A DNA stretch of 6,665 bases, taken from NCBI GenBank assembly GCA_030042885.1, contig JASHYW010000397.1, forward strand, positions 1 through 6,665, in the 5' to 3' direction. Below, piece after piece: positions 6,083 to 6,665 of the stretch (the first letter of the stretch is position 1; each line of letters opens with the position of its first letter). The stretch is from Streptosporangiaceae bacterium. Lineage in GTDB: Bacteria > Actinomycetota > Actinomycetes > Streptosporangiales > Streptosporangiaceae. Made by a program: the position numbers and the translations under genes. The notes under the pieces were generated by a model, which searched no databases, was not told the DNA's origin, and worked only from the letters and a program-made list of their open reading frames with translations.

Positions 6083-6168
6083 AGGTGGCAAAGCTGACCG
6101 GGACGCTGTGCACACAGGATGCGGAGCCCTATGCCATCGTCGCCCCGGTCCCAGCCACGTCGTCGTGA
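6028..6168 (+). pseudogene. Out-of-frame tail of the lipoprotein's second module
   Basis: From 6028 the neighbouring frame reads GTPANPNNNTACPAGSGLKV, then continues through TLC and AIVAPVPATSS to TGA 6166-6168. It aligns with the matching part of module 1 (GGTASDPDNHTACPAG, VEC, GIVTPVPPG). One extra G in the run CCTGGGGAAC (6026-6029) would fuse it to LPG at residue 210 and restore a 256-residue protein with four cysteines in each module. The break is therefore a recent one-base deletion, slippage-based switching or a sequencing error. Confidence 0.7.
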
Positions 6169-6203
6169 AAAGCGGGGTGCGGGACCGGGGGTCTTTGCCT
6201 GTT

Positions 6204-6220
6204 ATCCCTGTCAGAGGGAT
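6204..6220. terminator. Hairpin after the lipoprotein gene, possible terminator
   Basis: ATCCCT (6204-6209) and AGGGAT (6215-6220) form a perfect 6-bp stem around GTCAG. It lies 35 bases after the restored lipoprotein stop (6168) and just beyond the end of a possible minus-strand frame (6229), so it could serve both directions. There is no T tract, and the stem is short. Confidence 0.3.
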
Positions 6221-6228
6221 CGGGGATC

Positions 6229-6459
6229 CTACAGCTCGTTTATCGCGGCCAGGGCCCCTTTCACTCCTGTGCCCAGGATGACCTCGGGGAGGCGCGGGAG
6301 AAGCCTGGCCGCAGGTTGTGGCGGGCGGAGAAGCGCCGGGCCCGGTCGCCGCGTGGCCGGGTGGCCGGCTTCAGCGGCCGCCCTGGGCGCATCCACGAGC
6401 TGGTCGTTCGCACCGTCCTTCAGGACCGGCGTCCGTGTCGCACAAGGAGCTCCGCTCAA
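6229..6459 (-). CDS. Possible small divergent protein or remnant, unknown
   Basis: This is a 76-residue frame from TTG 6459 to TAG 6229. The C-terminal part (LPEVILGTGVKGALAAINEL) looks like natural protein, with G/C at codon positions 1/2/3 of about 77/46/81 percent by hand count over the last 26 codons. The N-terminal half is Ala/Pro/Arg-rich and unconvincing. GGGAG lies five bases before the TTG. The frame would diverge from the TetR gene across the operator at 6485-6508, a common arrangement for a TetR target, but no matching promoter is evident. It may instead be the 3' end of a decayed gene. Confidence 0.2.
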   Translation of the reverse strand: MSGAPCATRTPVLKDGANDQLVDAPRAAAEAGHPATRRPGPALLRPPQPAARLLPRLPEVILGTGVKGALAAINEL

Positions 6460-6474
6460 GCCTGCTCCCGGTCC

Positions 6475-6504
6475 TTGACAAAGTAGTGAGTTATCACTAA
6501 CTTA
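6475..6504 (+). promoter_or_regulatory. Promoter for the TetR gene, probably leaderless
   Basis: A perfect -35 TTGACA (6475-6480) is followed, after 18 bases, by TAACTT (6499-6504), which keeps the important T, A and T of a -10 element. Transcription would start about seven bases later, at or next to the A of the ATG at 6512. There is no Shine-Dalgarno before that ATG, which agrees with a leaderless transcript, common in actinobacteria. Confidence 0.6.
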
Positions 6505-6508
6505 GTGG
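6485..6508. promoter_or_regulatory. Probable TetR operator with overlapping inverted repeats
   Basis: TAGTGAGTTATCACTA (6485-6500) is a perfect 6-bp inverted repeat with a 4-base centre. It overlaps CACTAACTTAGTG (6496-6508), a second perfect inverted repeat with a 1-base centre. Together they give three alternating half-sites covering the spacer and -10 element. TetR-family proteins bind such repeats and often repress themselves, so autorepression is inferred. A repressed divergent gene on the minus strand is possible. Confidence 0.6.
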
Positions 6509-6511
6509 ACA

Positions 6512-6665
6512 TGACCGGGACCCGGCAGAGGATTCCCGCGGCAGAACGCCGCGAGCTGGTCCTGGACGCCGCAGTCGCCGAGTTCGCCGCGCACGGCCTG
6601 GCGGGCACCTCGACCGAGGACGTCGCGCGGCGGGCCGGGATCAGCCAGCCGTACCTGTTCCGCCT
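6512..6665 (+). CDS. TetR family transcriptional regulator (N-terminus, cut by window end)
   Basis: The first 51 residues are visible before the window ends; complete TetR proteins are about 190-220. The sequence MTGTRQRIPAAERRELVLDA, then AVAEFAAHGLAGTSTEDVAR and RAGISQPYLFR, is the standard TetR_N DNA-binding domain: helix 1 (about 11-28), then a helix-turn-helix (about 34-51) with recognition residues GISQPYLFR. The ligand-binding domain lies outside, so the inducer and targets cannot be predicted. ATG 6512 is supported by the promoter spacing (leaderless start) and by the domain beginning about ten residues later. The operator directly upstream suggests it controls its own gene. Codon use is strongly G/C-ending, typical of an intact gene. 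Confidence 0.93.

Larger units (their letters stand above)
6169..6474. other. Intergenic region between lipoprotein and TetR gene
   Basis: This 306-base gap contains a possible terminator hairpin at 6204-6220 and a low-confidence minus-strand frame (6459-6229), listed separately. I see nothing else supportable; plus-strand frames here are Arg/Gly-rich and have no coding-like composition. Confidence 0.4.

Overview
The window is high-GC DNA. Its most secure reading frames use GTG starts and strongly G/C third codon positions, and its nearest recognisable protein families point to an actinobacterium (Streptomyces, Frankia or Streptosporangiales type). No rRNA, tRNA, CRISPR array or complete insertion sequence was found. 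All positions and motifs were read by eye; no database search was possible.

Layout. (1) Positions 1-537 hold no supportable gene. (2) A complete amidase-signature hydrolase lies on the minus strand (1962-538) with its Lys-Ser-Ser triad intact. It resembles 6-aminohexanoate cyclic dimer hydrolase (NylA). A small Cys/His-rich reading frame with its own ribosome binding site (2253-2020) sits just upstream on the same strand and may share its transcript. (3) Positions 2300-3780 are a decayed stretch. It contains a GC-only hairpin, the C-terminal third of a DDE transposase (2422-2895), a remnant resembling an antibiotic-biosynthesis-monooxygenase N-terminus interrupted by a stop (3008-3100), and a further coding-like remnant (3101-3343). 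(4) Three closely spaced hairpins (3782-3865) have no gene explanation. (5) A minus-strand operon runs from 5071 to 4037: a 35-residue basic peptide, a NUDIX hydrolase whose ATG overlaps the peptide's stop (ATGA), and a 121-residue helical protein of unknown function. Just upstream (about 5073-5300) is coding-like sequence that may be a frameshifted former first gene. (6) A secreted lipoprotein on the plus strand (from 5399) carries two copies of a four-cysteine module. The second copy is broken by an apparent one-base loss in a G run near 6029, and its missing tail continues in the next frame to 6168. (7) At the right edge is the start of a TetR-family regulator (6512 onward). It has a good -35/-10 promoter placed so that transcription would start at the ATG (leaderless), and overlapping inverted repeats that look like its own operator.

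The secure genes are the amidase, NUDIX hydrolase, 121-residue protein, lipoprotein and TetR fragment. They do not form one pathway. The overall picture is accessory chromosome with a transposon remnant, gene debris and small autonomous units. The most interesting signals are the broken two-module lipoprotein, the overlapping-start peptide/NUDIX/helical-protein operon, the leaderless TetR promoter-operator and the hairpin cluster.
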